From positions 1 through 11,707 of the forward strand of contig CAYPGE010000301.1 in NCBI GenBank assembly GCA_964409865.1: DNA of 11,707 nucleotides, given 5' to 3'. This DNA comes from Anammoximicrobium sp964409865. GTDB taxonomy: Bacteria; Planctomycetota; Planctomycetia; Pirellulales; Pirellulaceae. This document shows, piece after piece, positions 1 to 6,845 of the stretch. Within the stretch, counting starts at the first letter, position 1; every line of letters starts with the position of its first letter. The position numbers and the translations under genes are program-made. The notes below the pieces were generated by a model, which worked only from the letters and a program-made list of their open reading frames with translations, did not search any database and was not told where the DNA came from.

Positions 1-423
1 GACTTCGTCGAAGAACACCACCAACGGCCGGTCGATGCTCGCGCACCACGCGGAGAGGTGTGTCTTGAGCGCAATGTGAGGCGTTTCTGCAAACGCCTCC
101 GGGTTCGGCGGCTGGCAATGCTCGGGCAGTTGCTGCCGGGCGCTGTGCTGCAACTCTGCCAGGACCTGCGGCATGATTTGCGGGATGTTGGGATCGGTAA
201 AGGACTCGAGAGAGACCGTCAAGGCGGCGTAGCGGCCTTCCGCCGTGAGTTCCCGTGACAGGTTGCGGAGCAGCGTTGTTTTGCCTGTTTGCCTGGGAGC
301 GTGAATGACGAAGTAGTGCTCGCCGTCGATCAACTCCCGGACTTGCGACAGCCGCCGCCCGGCTGCGATCATGTAGTGTTTCTCTGCCAGGCAGGGTCCA
401 GCCGTGTTGAATACGCGAGGCAT
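1..423 (-). CDS. AAA-like P-loop ATPase, N-terminal part (cut by window edge)
   Basis: This open frame of 141 codons continues beyond base 1, so only the N-terminus is visible. The product starts MPRVFNTAGPCLAEKHYM; the FNTAGPC...HYM opening followed by a short linker and YFVIHAPRQTGKTT is typical of a widespread bacterial AAA-like/STAND-like ATP-binding family. Walker A is APRQTGKT at residues 42-49 and Walker B is LVVFFDE at about 134-140, so nucleotide binding and hydrolysis look intact. The C-terminal part that would define the function is outside the window. I chose the ATG at 423 because GGAGGTGA lies 5 nt upstream of it; an in-frame ATG at 438 would place this Shine-Dalgarno inside the gene. 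It is divergent from the large surface-protein gene. The substrate and partners cannot be told from this fragment; the family often stands alone in genomes with many STAND-type ATPases. Confidence 0.85.
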   Translation of the reverse strand, partial: MPRVFNTAGPCLAEKHYMIAAGRRLSQVRELIDGEHYFVIHAPRQTGKTTLLRNLSRELTAEGRYAALTVSLESFTDPNIPQIMPQVLAELQHSARQQLPEHCQPPNPEAFAETPHIALKTHLSAWCASIDRPLVVFFDEV

Positions 424-428
424 GCCCG

Positions 429-436
429 TCACCTCC
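429..436 (-). promoter_or_regulatory. Shine-Dalgarno that decides the ATPase start
   Basis: On the minus strand GGAGGTGA lies 5 nt upstream of the ATG at 423. It is an almost complete match to the anti-SD sequence and favours this start over the upstream in-frame ATG at 438. Confidence 0.75.
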
Positions 437-491
437 ATCGGTCTGCAGCAACGGTGAAAACAGGGGTCTCCGTTTTGCAGGACTCTCGCAC

Positions 492-521
492 ATTATACAG
501 CCGGTTCCAACAAGCCTGCAA
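492..521 (-). promoter_or_regulatory. Putative sigma70-type promoter of the ATPase gene
   Basis: On the minus strand a perfect TATAAT (-10, bases 497-492) is preceded by TTGCAG (a 3/6 -35, bases 521-516) with an 18-bp spacer. The predicted transcript would start near 485, giving a leader of roughly 60 nt before the start codon at 423. The -10 is strong, the -35 is weak, and the assignment is an inference. Confidence 0.45.
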
Positions 522-783
522 CCGTCTTCCTCGCCGGTCTCACTGCGGCGGGGGCGTGTATTTCGCGCCAATTATTCGAGTGGCGTAAAGTCTGCTGGCG
601 GCAGCAGCCGATCCCAGAATAACGATCAGCGCACCCGTTGCGCGCCGGTCATGCTCTGCTGACTGAAGGCAAGCTAGCACCGAACGATGCACGGCCGCCG
701 CATGCTATCGCTGACCTTCGCACACACCGCGCGAAGCCGTCCCGCCGAGTTGATGGCAAGTCCAAGGATGGAGGAAGCCTTCG
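522..783. other. Intergenic stretch upstream of the large surface-protein gene
   Basis: I find no convincing coding region here on either strand; short open frames lack a Shine-Dalgarno and recognisable domains. A small inverted repeat (cttcgc at 716-721 with gcgaag at 731-736) is present but weak. The stretch presumably holds the promoter of the gene at 784, but I see no clear -35/-10 pair on the plus strand. Confidence 0.5.
770..775 (+). promoter_or_regulatory. Ribosome binding site of the large surface-protein gene
   Basis: GGAGGA lies 8 nt upstream of the ATG at 784, which supports that start codon and therefore the inclusion of the basic N-terminal export segment in the protein. Confidence 0.7.
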
Positions 784-3700
784 ATGACATCGCCCTTTGA
801 TTTCGTGAAACGTTGGCTCCACGACACAGCCCGCGCGCGCGTTCTGCGCAAGCGCCGACAGCGCCGGCAGTTGCGGTTGGAATCGCTGGAAACCCGCACG
901 CTCTTGGCTGGCGACACGCTGGCGGCCATCGCCGGCACCGTCTTTGTCGACGTGACCGATGATGGTCTGACCGCGGACGATCTACCTCTGCCCAACGCCA
1001 CGGTCCATTTGTATCTGGATGGCGGCGACGGCGTGCTGGACCGAGGTGCCGGCGGCGGCGACGACACGTCCATCGGCTCGCAGCTGACGGACGCCTCCGG
1101 TCGCTACCGGTTTGACGATTTGGGGGAAGGGACCTATTTCGTCGAGCAGGCGGCGGTTTCCGGCGTGCTCCAGCGGCCGGGCGAAAACGTGCACCAGATT
1201 GAGATTCTCCCGGCGGACGCAGAAGGCACGACGGGGATGGTGATCGACTCGTTTGATAGCACGACCCAGTCGGCCACCGTCACGTCGATCGTGCCAACGA
1301 GCGACTCAGACGCCACGCCCGCGGATGAATCATTGGGCGACGAGCGCGACCTGTTCGTGGAACTACTCTCGGGAGAAGGGGAAGTCGAACTGGAGGTCAA
1401 TTTCCTGGACAAGGCGCTGCTGACCTTCTCGAACAAGCTGGGCGCCGTGGGACGCGGCGTGGTGACTTGGGATGGTGCCGATAACGATGCCGATCAATTG
1501 GACCCGGTCGGGCTGGGCGGCGTGGACTTGACCGAGAACGGCGACAACCTGGGCATCCGGTTTCTCGTCGGGGCCGATTTGCCCGGCGGCGTCATGACCA
1601 TGCACGTCTATACCGACGCGGGCAACTATTCGTCTCTCAGCCAGGCGATTCCGCAGACGCCGACGGGCGAGGCCGAAGTCGTCACGATCCTGCGCTTCGC
1701 GGATTTCGCACAGTCTGGGGTCTCCGTCGGCAACGGCGCCGATTTTTCGAACGTGGGCGCGATCCAGTTGGAAATTCAGGGAGTCTCGAACCTGGACGCT
1801 GAATTCAAAGTACTGGGGACAATCGGCCCGACGGTCAAAACACACAACTTTGCCAACTTGAATCCACTCAGCCTGGGCGATACGGTTTGGTTCGACACCG
1901 ACAACAATGGGCAATTGGATCCGGGAGAATCAGGCATCGCCGGCGTGGGTATGGAACTGTACGAAGATACCGATGGGAACGGGGTCTTCACGTCCGGGGT
2001 CGATCTCGCCTTGGGCACCGATACCACCGACAGCAACGGCCGGTACCGGTTCGACGACCTGCTGCCGGGCGACTATATCGTCCGGATCGCTCCCGCGAAC
2101 TTCACCGGCGGCGGGGCGCTGGCGGGCCTGGTCAGCTCCACGGGAAATGAACCTACGCCCGATCCGGATGACGGCATCGACAACGATGACAACGGCGATG
2201 CTCTGACAGACGGATCGGTCGTTGCGATGGCCGTCACGTTGACCGCCGGCCGCGAACCATCGTCGGACGGCGATCAGAATCCGAACGCGAACCTGACCGT
2301 CGATTTTGGTTTCACGCCGATCTCCGATTTGCTCGTCATCAAGTCCGACGATCCCGATCCTGTCGTGGCCGGCGAGGATCTGACGTACACGCTGCAGGTG
2401 ACCAACATGGGACCGTCGCCGGTCACCGGGGTCACGGTGACGGACACTCTGCCCGCCGGCGTGACGTTCCTATCCGTCACTAGCACTCAAGGCACTGGCA
2501 CCCATGCCGCGGGCACGGTCACCGTGAACGTGGGCAGCCTGGACAGCGGCGGGGCCGCCACCATCACGATCGTCGTCAACGTGCCTTCCTCCGCCACCGG
2601 TTCGCTGCTCAATCAAGCGGTCGTCACCGGCGACAATATCGATCCGGTGCCCCTGAACAACTCGGACGACGAACCTACGCAAATCATCCAACAGATCGAC
2701 CTGGCGATTGACAAGGCGGACACGCCCGACCCGGTGGTCGCAGGTCAGCAGCTCACCTACACGCTGCTGGTAACGAACCTGGGACCTTCCGACGCCAGCG
2801 GCGTGACGGCCGTCGACACGCTGCCGGCCGGGGTCAGCTACGTCTCGGCGACCACAACGCAGGGCAATGTCACCGCGTCAGGCGGCACCATCACGGCGGC
2901 CCTGGGCGACTTGGCTCCCGGTGCCGAAGCGACGGTCACGATCCTGGTCGATGTGTCCCCCGCCGCCCGCGACACGCTGGTCAACTCGGCCCAGGTCAGC
3001 GGCAACGAGACGGAGACGAACCTGGAAAACAATTTCGACGAGGTTTCGACGGCGGTCAGCCCACAAATTGACTTGGCCATTGACAAGTCCGGCACGCCCG
3101 ATCCGGTCACCGCGGGCCAACAGTTGACTTACCAGTTGGTCGTGACCAACCAAGGCCCGTCGAATGCGACCGGCGTGACCGTCGTCGATACGCTGCCGTC
3201 CGGCGTGAGTTACGTGACGGGCACGGCCAGTCAAGGCACGGTGGGCGCCTCGGAAGGTGTGGTGACCGCCAGCCTTGGCAATCTGGCCGTAGGGGCGCAG
3301 GCCACGGTGACGCTGACGGTCGCCGTCAGCGCGTCGGCTCGGGGCGTGCTGCTCAACGAAGCCACCGTCACGGGCAACGAGACCGAAACGAACCTGACGA
3401 ACAACGCGGACGAAATTTCCACGCAGGTCAGCACGTTGATCGACCTGGCCATCGACAAGACCGGCTTGCCCGCGACGATCACTCCGGGACAGCAGCTGAC
3501 GTACACCTTGGCGGTCACCAACAACGGGCCTTCCGACGCCACCGGCGTGCAAGTCGTGGACACGCTGCCGGCCGGAGTCACGTTTGTGTCCGCCACGTCC
3601 AGCCAGGGCACGGCCAGCGGTTCCGGCGGCACTGTGACGGCGAACCTGGGGAACTTGGCCGATGGCGCTGGGGCGACGGTCACCGTGGTGGTCACCGCCG

Positions 3701-4950
3701 CGGCGACCGCCAGCGGCACGCTGCTCAACACGGCCACGGTCAGCGGCAGTGAAACCGAGACCAATCTGGACAACAACACCGACCAGTTGTCCACCACGGT
3801 CGAACCGCGGATCGACCTGGTGATCTTCAAGGCCGATTCGCCCGATCCGGTGGTGGCAGGCCAGCAACTGACGTACACCCTCTCCGTGACGAACAACGGA
3901 CCGTCGACGGCTACCGGCGTGACGGTGGTCGACACGCTGCCCACGGGTGTCGCCTACCAGTCGGCCACGGCGTCGCAAGGCACGGTCAGCAATTCGGGCG
4001 GCACGGTTACCGCCGCCGTGGGCCAGCTGACCAGTGGGGCCTCGGCGACCGTCACGATCATCGTCAACGTCGATCCCACGACGCGCGGCACGATGACGAA
4101 TGTGGCCACCGTCAGCGGCAACGAGACCGAAACCAATTCAGAGAATAACCAGGACGACGAACCGACCACGGTGCAAGCTCAAGTGGACTTGACGGTCACC
4201 AAAGCGGACTCGGCCGATCCCGTGCAAGCGGGCAGCCAATTGACGTACACCCTGATCGTGACCAACAACGGGCCGTCCTCCGCGACAGGGGTGGTGCTGA
4301 CGGACACGTTGCCGTCGGCCCTGACCTACGTTTCCGGAACCAGCACGTCGGGAACGGTAAGCCATGCCGGCCAAGTCGTCACCGTCAACGTGGGCAACCT
4401 GGCGTCGGGGCAGAGCGCGACCGTCACGTTGGTGGCGCAAATCGACAGCCAATTCTCCGGCACGATCACCAACGAGGCCCAAGTGACGGGCAACGAGACC
4501 GAAACCAATACCAACAATAATACCGACTCGGAACCGACGGTGATCCAAGAGTTGCTGTCCTCGATCTCGGGGGCGGTCTATTTGGATGCCGACAACGACG
4601 GTCAAAAGGACTCCGGCGAACAAGGGATTGGCGGCGTGGTCATCGTCCTGTCCGGCACGGATGCGACGGGGGCCGCGGTCGAGCGTCAGGCGACGACCGG
4701 CGAGGATGGAACGTTCAGCTTCACCGATTTGCGCCGCGGGACCTACCGGATCACGCAGCAACAACCGGCCGGCTACCGCGACGGCCTGGACACCGTCGGC
4801 AGCCTGCCGGCCGACACGAGTACCAACGACCAGTTCTCCAACATTTCCTTGCCGGCCGGCACCAACGCCGTGGACTACCTGTTCGGCGAACGCCCCCGCA
4901 CGTTCTCCAAGCGGCGGTTCCTGTCGTCAGTACAGCAGGATGCGTCCTAG
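784..4950 (+). CDS. Giant secreted surface protein with SdrD B-like and six DUF11 repeats
   Basis: The 1388-residue product is probably a cell-surface or extracellular structural/adhesive protein. Residues 1-43 form a long basic leader ending RRQLRLESLETRTLLAG, the planctomycete LEPR-XLL-type sorting signal. About 48-125 is an SdrD B-like (Cna B-type) domain ending GRYRFDDLGEGTYFV. About 150-355 resembles a jelly-roll secreted domain (IDSFDS, GDERDL, DWDG-like VTWDGADNDAD, GLGGVDLT, FSNVGAIQLEI). About 363-510 is a second SdrD B-like domain with the putative Ca2+ loop DTDNNGQLDPGE. Residues 514-1257 are six DUF11 repeats of exactly 124 residues, with the marks DPVVAGQQLTYTL, VTNNGPS, DTLPAGV and GNETETN...NN. 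About 1258-1372 is a third SdrD B-like domain (DADNDGQKDSGE). The tail is TFSKRRFLSSVQQDAS. No enzyme domain or C-terminal transmembrane helix is seen. The gene is monocistronic and converges on the nitroreductase gene. Long antisense open frames inside it are composition artefacts. Ligand and localisation are inferred. Confidence 0.93.
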   Translation: MTSPFDFVKRWLHDTARARVLRKRRQRRQLRLESLETRTLLAGDTLAAIAGTVFVDVTDDGLTADDLPLPNATVHLYLDGGDGVLDRGAGGGDDTSIGSQLTDASGRYRFDDLGEGTYFVEQAAVSGVLQRPGENVHQIEILPADAEGTTGMVIDSFDSTTQSATVTSIVPTSDSDATPADESLGDERDLFVELLSGEGEVELEVNFLDKALLTFSNKLGAVGRGVVTWDGADNDADQLDPVGLGGVDLTENGDNLGIRFLVGADLPGGVMTMHVYTDAGNYSSLSQAIPQTPTGEAEVVTILRFADFAQSGVSVGNGADFSNVGAIQLEIQGVSNLDAEFKVLGTIGPTVKTHNFANLNPLSLGDTVWFDTDNNGQLDPGESGIAGVGMELYEDTDGNGVFTSGVDLALGTDTTDSNGRYRFDDLLPGDYIVRIAPANFTGGGALAGLVSSTGNEPTPDPDDGIDNDDNGDALTDGSVVAMAVTLTAGREPSSDGDQNPNANLTVDFGFTPISDLLVIKSDDPDPVVAGEDLTYTLQVTNMGPSPVTGVTVTDTLPAGVTFLSVTSTQGTGTHAAGTVTVNVGSLDSGGAATITIVVNVPSSATGSLLNQAVVTGDNIDPVPLNNSDDEPTQIIQQIDLAIDKADTPDPVVAGQQLTYTLLVTNLGPSDASGVTAVDTLPAGVSYVSATTTQGNVTASGGTITAALGDLAPGAEATVTILVDVSPAARDTLVNSAQVSGNETETNLENNFDEVSTAVSPQIDLAIDKSGTPDPVTAGQQLTYQLVVTNQGPSNATGVTVVDTLPSGVSYVTGTASQGTVGASEGVVTASLGNLAVGAQATVTLTVAVSASARGVLLNEATVTGNETETNLTNNADEISTQVSTLIDLAIDKTGLPATITPGQQLTYTLAVTNNGPSDATGVQVVDTLPAGVTFVSATSSQGTASGSGGTVTANLGNLADGAGATVTVVVTAAATASGTLLNTATVSGSETETNLDNNTDQLSTTVEPRIDLVIFKADSPDPVVAGQQLTYTLSVTNNGPSTATGVTVVDTLPTGVAYQSATASQGTVSNSGGTVTAAVGQLTSGASATVTIIVNVDPTTRGTMTNVATVSGNETETNSENNQDDEPTTVQAQVDLTVTKADSADPVQAGSQLTYTLIVTNNGPSSATGVVLTDTLPSALTYVSGTSTSGTVSHAGQVVTVNVGNLASGQSATVTLVAQIDSQFSGTITNEAQVTGNETETNTNNNTDSEPTVIQELLSSISGAVYLDADNDGQKDSGEQGIGGVVIVLSGTDATGAAVERQATTGEDGTFSFTDLRRGTYRITQQQPAGYRDGLDTVGSLPADTSTNDQFSNISLPAGTNAVDYLFGERPRTFSKRRFLSSVQQDAS
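2323..4554 (+). repeat. Six coding repeats of exactly 372 bp (DUF11 modules)
   Basis: Six tandem DUF11 modules begin at codons 514, 638, 762, 886, 1010 and 1134 (bases 2323, 2695, 3067, 3439, 3811 and 4183) and the sixth ends at 4554. Each is 124 codons without insertion or deletion. Repeats 2-6 share I/V-DL-x-I-x-K at the start and G-N/S-ETETN near the end; repeat 1 is the most divergent there (GDNIDPVPLNN). Synonymous codons differ freely between copies, so they are not recent identical duplications. Confidence 0.9.
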
Positions 4951-5019
4951 CGACGGTGGCCGAGTTGCCCGCGGCGATCGCCACGCTCCCGCAACGCTTG
5001 GCCTGCGGCGAACTCTCTT

Positions 5020-5110
5020 AGAACCGCTAACAAAACCGTTCGGCGCGGGGCTCTGACCCCGCCGAAACCGCCGACCGAAGACATCCGATTTCGGTTTTGT
5101 TAGCGGTTCT
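5020..5110. repeat. Nested palindrome in the convergent gap; possible bidirectional terminator
   Basis: Arms agaaccgctaacaaaaccg (5020-5038) and its exact reverse complement (5092-5110) form a perfect 19-bp stem. The 53-nt interior contains a second hairpin, ttcggc/gccgaa (5039-5044 with 5061-5066) plus gggg/cccc (5047-5050 with 5057-5060) around ctctga. It lies between the stop of the surface-protein gene (4950) and the stop of the oppositely directed nitroreductase gene (5171), the right place for a shared terminator. There is no strong T-tract, so a dispersed repetitive element is an equally good reading. Confidence 0.7.
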
Positions 5111-5170
5111 TACAACCTCCTGCAGGCTCAGGTTTGAACGCCCGCCCCACATCGACCACCCTACGCTCAC

Positions 5171-5695
5171 TCACCCTGCGCTCGCCGGGAGCCACGTGAC
5201 GATTTGGTCCAGCGGTTTGCGATCCGCGACGTGGCGGTCCGGCGATTTGGCCTCGGCCGGATAGCCGATCGGCAACAGGACGATCGGTTCCAGGTGTTTG
5301 GGCAGGTTCAGTACCTGGGCGCAGCGTTTGGCGTCGAACGCGCAGATCCAGCACGTGCCCAAGCCGATCTCGGCGGCGGCCAGCGTGATGTGATCGACGG
5401 CGATCGCCAGGTCGATGTCGCAGTGGTCCTTGCCATCGTACCGTTTCCATGCCTGGCGATGGTCGCCGCAAGCGACGATCACCGCGGGGGCGTGCGCGGC
5501 GCTCACCCACGGTGGCGCGATCTTGGCGTACAACGCTTTGTCCTCAATCACCACAAACCGCCACGGCTGGTTGTTGCAGGCCGACGGCGCCACGCGAGCG
5601 GCCTCCAGCACGTACAGCAACTTGTCCCGCTCGATCCGCCGGTCTTGATACTGCCGGACCGAACATCGCTGTTTCATCAATTCCAAGACTTGCAT
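5171..5695 (-). CDS. Nitroreductase family protein (FMN-dependent oxidoreductase)
   Basis: The 174-residue product is a compact member of the nitroreductase superfamily, flavoproteins that bind FMN at a dimer interface and reduce nitroaromatics, quinones or related acceptors with NAD(P)H. Family marks are RCSVRQY (residues 10-16, phosphate-binding Arg/Ser), VAPSACNNQPWRFVVI (35-50), the central helix DIDLAIAVDHITLAAAEIGLG (93-113) followed by TCWI, and PIVLLPIGYPAE (138-148). The length is that of the short, single-domain group, and no signal peptide is seen, so it should be cytoplasmic. The ATG at 5695 has TAGGAG 8 nt upstream. It lies 82 nt downstream of the DUF6807 gene on the same strand, but a 21-bp hairpin separates them. 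The physiological substrate cannot be deduced; related proteins act in redox balance or cofactor chemistry. Confidence 0.92.
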   Translation of the reverse strand: MQVLELMKQRCSVRQYQDRRIERDKLLYVLEAARVAPSACNNQPWRFVVIEDKALYAKIAPPWVSAAHAPAVIVACGDHRQAWKRYDGKDHCDIDLAIAVDHITLAAAEIGLGTCWICAFDAKRCAQVLNLPKHLEPIVLLPIGYPAEAKSPDRHVADRKPLDQIVTWLPASAG

Positions 5696-5719
5696 CGCGA
5701 TCGCTCCTATCCAGCCACA

Positions 5720-5771
5720 GTAGGCCGCTCGCTCCGCGAGCGGATTTCCACTCGCGGAGCGAGCGGCCTAC
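5720..5771. repeat. Perfect 21-bp-stem hairpin between two minus-strand genes
   Basis: Bases 5720-5740 and 5751-5771 are exact reverse complements (21 bp) around the 10-nt loop cggatttcca. The arm is itself rich in short palindromes (gctcgctccgcgagc). It starts 6 nt beyond the stop codon of the DUF6807 gene and ends 24 nt before the nitroreductase ATG, so it may act as a Rho-independent-like terminator, mRNA stabiliser or attenuator in the nitroreductase leader. It lacks a T-tract. I believe near-identical hairpins recur in planctomycete genomes, which would make it a REP-like element. Confidence 0.85.
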
Positions 5772-5777
5772 GATCTG

Positions 5778-6698
5778 TCACTTCTTCTCACCCGCCGACG
5801 CAAACGCCTGCCACTGTTTTTCGATCGCATCCCGGTCCGCTCCGGTGGGCTGGAGCAAGATCCGGTACTTCAGCGTCAATGTCTTCTTTGCCGGCAGCGT
5901 ATAGGGGCTGCGGTACAGCACCGCCGGGCTGAAGTAGGGCATATTCTGAATCAAGTACCACGGCGTGGGATGGCGAAAGCTGGAGGGATGTTCCAGCACA
6001 ATGATCGCCGCCGACGGGCCGTCCTTCGCGGGGCCGCTGAAGGCGATCCAGCGGGCTTGCTTGCTGACCTGTTGGACGATGCCTTCGCTGTCGGAGAATT
6101 GCCACTGGCGAAGGGCCGGCACCAGACGCAGCGACAGCCCCGCATAGCCGCCCCAACTGACGCCGTTCGGCTCGCCGGCGATCGGCGTGCGGTCCAACAC
6201 CACGTCCGCGTCGCCCGCCGTAAACGTGCTGAGCCAGTCGATGTGGTACGCGCCGCAGACCGCCGGGGCGCTCACTTCCACGATCCGCTTCTCCGCCAGC
6301 ACCGTCGGCTGGCCCGGCGGATGGTAGCTGAGCGTCAGTTCCATCCGCGCGGAATGGTCGTCGCGCGGCGTGGCCTCGGCCTGGACCACCTCCGTCACCC
6401 CCGGCGACTTGCCCGTCTTGGGATCTTCTTCCCAGTACAGCAGGCCGTTGATCGTCTTCCAGGAAAACCAGATCGCTTTGTGCCAGAAGTGGTCCGCCGG
6501 CCGCAGGTCCGTGAGCGGATCGCCACCGGCAATCGTCACCGGATGGAAGTAAGGCTTGCCCTCTTCCTTCTGGTAGTTGAACTGCCAGACGACGCGCTCG
6601 CCGCGCACCAGCGCCAGCGAGTGCGGTGTCTGTTTCCATGCCAATTCCGGCTCGGCCGACACGGCCGCCGCCGCTAACAAGATCACGAAGCTCATCAT
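5778..6698 (-). CDS. DUF6807 ('PmoA family') exported protein
   Basis: The 306-residue product begins with a short signal peptide (MMSFVILLAAAAVSA, cleavage likely before EPELAW) and should be exported. Diagnostic DUF6807 features are PYFHPV (residues 49-54), the block PLTDLRPADHFWHKAIWFSW (61-80), NGLLYWEE (84-91), an inner IDWLSTF strand and a C-terminal LTLKYRILLQP. Databases often call this family methane oxygenase PmoA, but it has no relation to membrane methane monooxygenase. Members are abundant in planctomycetes and Bacteroidetes near sugar-oxidoreductase, ThuA and xylose-isomerase-like genes, and a role in carbohydrate processing is suspected but not shown. The start at 6698 has AGGAGGG 8 nt upstream; a second ATG follows at once. 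It is divergent from the metallophosphoesterase gene and followed by a 21-bp hairpin. Confidence 0.88.
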   Translation of the reverse strand: MMSFVILLAAAAVSAEPELAWKQTPHSLALVRGERVVWQFNYQKEEGKPYFHPVTIAGGDPLTDLRPADHFWHKAIWFSWKTINGLLYWEEDPKTGKSPGVTEVVQAEATPRDDHSARMELTLSYHPPGQPTVLAEKRIVEVSAPAVCGAYHIDWLSTFTAGDADVVLDRTPIAGEPNGVSWGGYAGLSLRLVPALRQWQFSDSEGIVQQVSKQARWIAFSGPAKDGPSAAIIVLEHPSSFRHPTPWYLIQNMPYFSPAVLYRSPYTLPAKKTLTLKYRILLQPTGADRDAIEKQWQAFASAGEKK

Positions 6699-6808
6699 GG
6701 TTCAGGCCCTCCTGTCGGTATTCTCGTTCGTCTGACGCGATCCCGCAAGACGGTGGCGAGTTCAGCGGCAGGCCGAAGCTCCGTTTCGCGGCGAGCTGGA
6801 CACAGCTG

Positions 6809-6837
6809 ATGACGACAAGCCGCGTGGAGCGTATACT
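6809..6837 (+). promoter_or_regulatory. Putative sigma70-type promoter of the phosphoesterase/SGNH unit
   Basis: ATGACG (-35, 4/6, 6809-6814) and TATACT (-10, 5/6, 6832-6837) are separated by the optimal 17 bp. Transcription would begin near 6844, almost on the first ATG (6846), so either the mRNA is nearly leaderless or translation begins at an inner ATG (6885 or 6927). Confidence 0.4.
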
Positions 6838-6845
6838 ACAGGGCC

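Noticed and set aside
475..499. Plus-strand promoter TTGCAG...TATACA upstream of the surface-protein gene
   Set aside because: The spacer is only 13 bp and the -10 lacks the final T; the same region reads as a better promoter on the minus strand.
716..736. Small inverted repeat cttcgc/gcgaag upstream of the large gene as an operator
   Set aside because: A 6-bp stem with a 9-nt loop is expected by chance in GC-rich DNA and has no further support.
2878..3978. Long antisense open frame (about 366 codons) opposite the DUF11 repeats, and others such as 3231-3944 and 4138-4764
   Set aside because: They arise from the GC-rich codon usage of the real plus-strand gene; the translations are low-complexity Arg/Gly/Val-rich or mirror the repeats, with no domain or supported start.
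2323..4554. Regular spacing that could suggest a CRISPR-like or satellite array
   Set aside because: The 372-bp period is explained by a continuous reading frame of DUF11 protein modules; the DNA copies are diverged and no spacer pattern exists.
5788..6639. Second long minus-strand frame (283 codons) overlapping the DUF6807 gene
   Set aside because: It is a frame-shifted shadow of the DUF6807 gene, Arg/Gly-rich, without a ribosome binding site or known motif.
5778..6698. Annotation as a subunit of particulate methane monooxygenase (PmoA)
   Set aside because: The protein is soluble and exported with DUF6807 motifs, lacks the multiple transmembrane helices of true PmoA, and no pmoB or pmoC is present; the name is a known database confusion.
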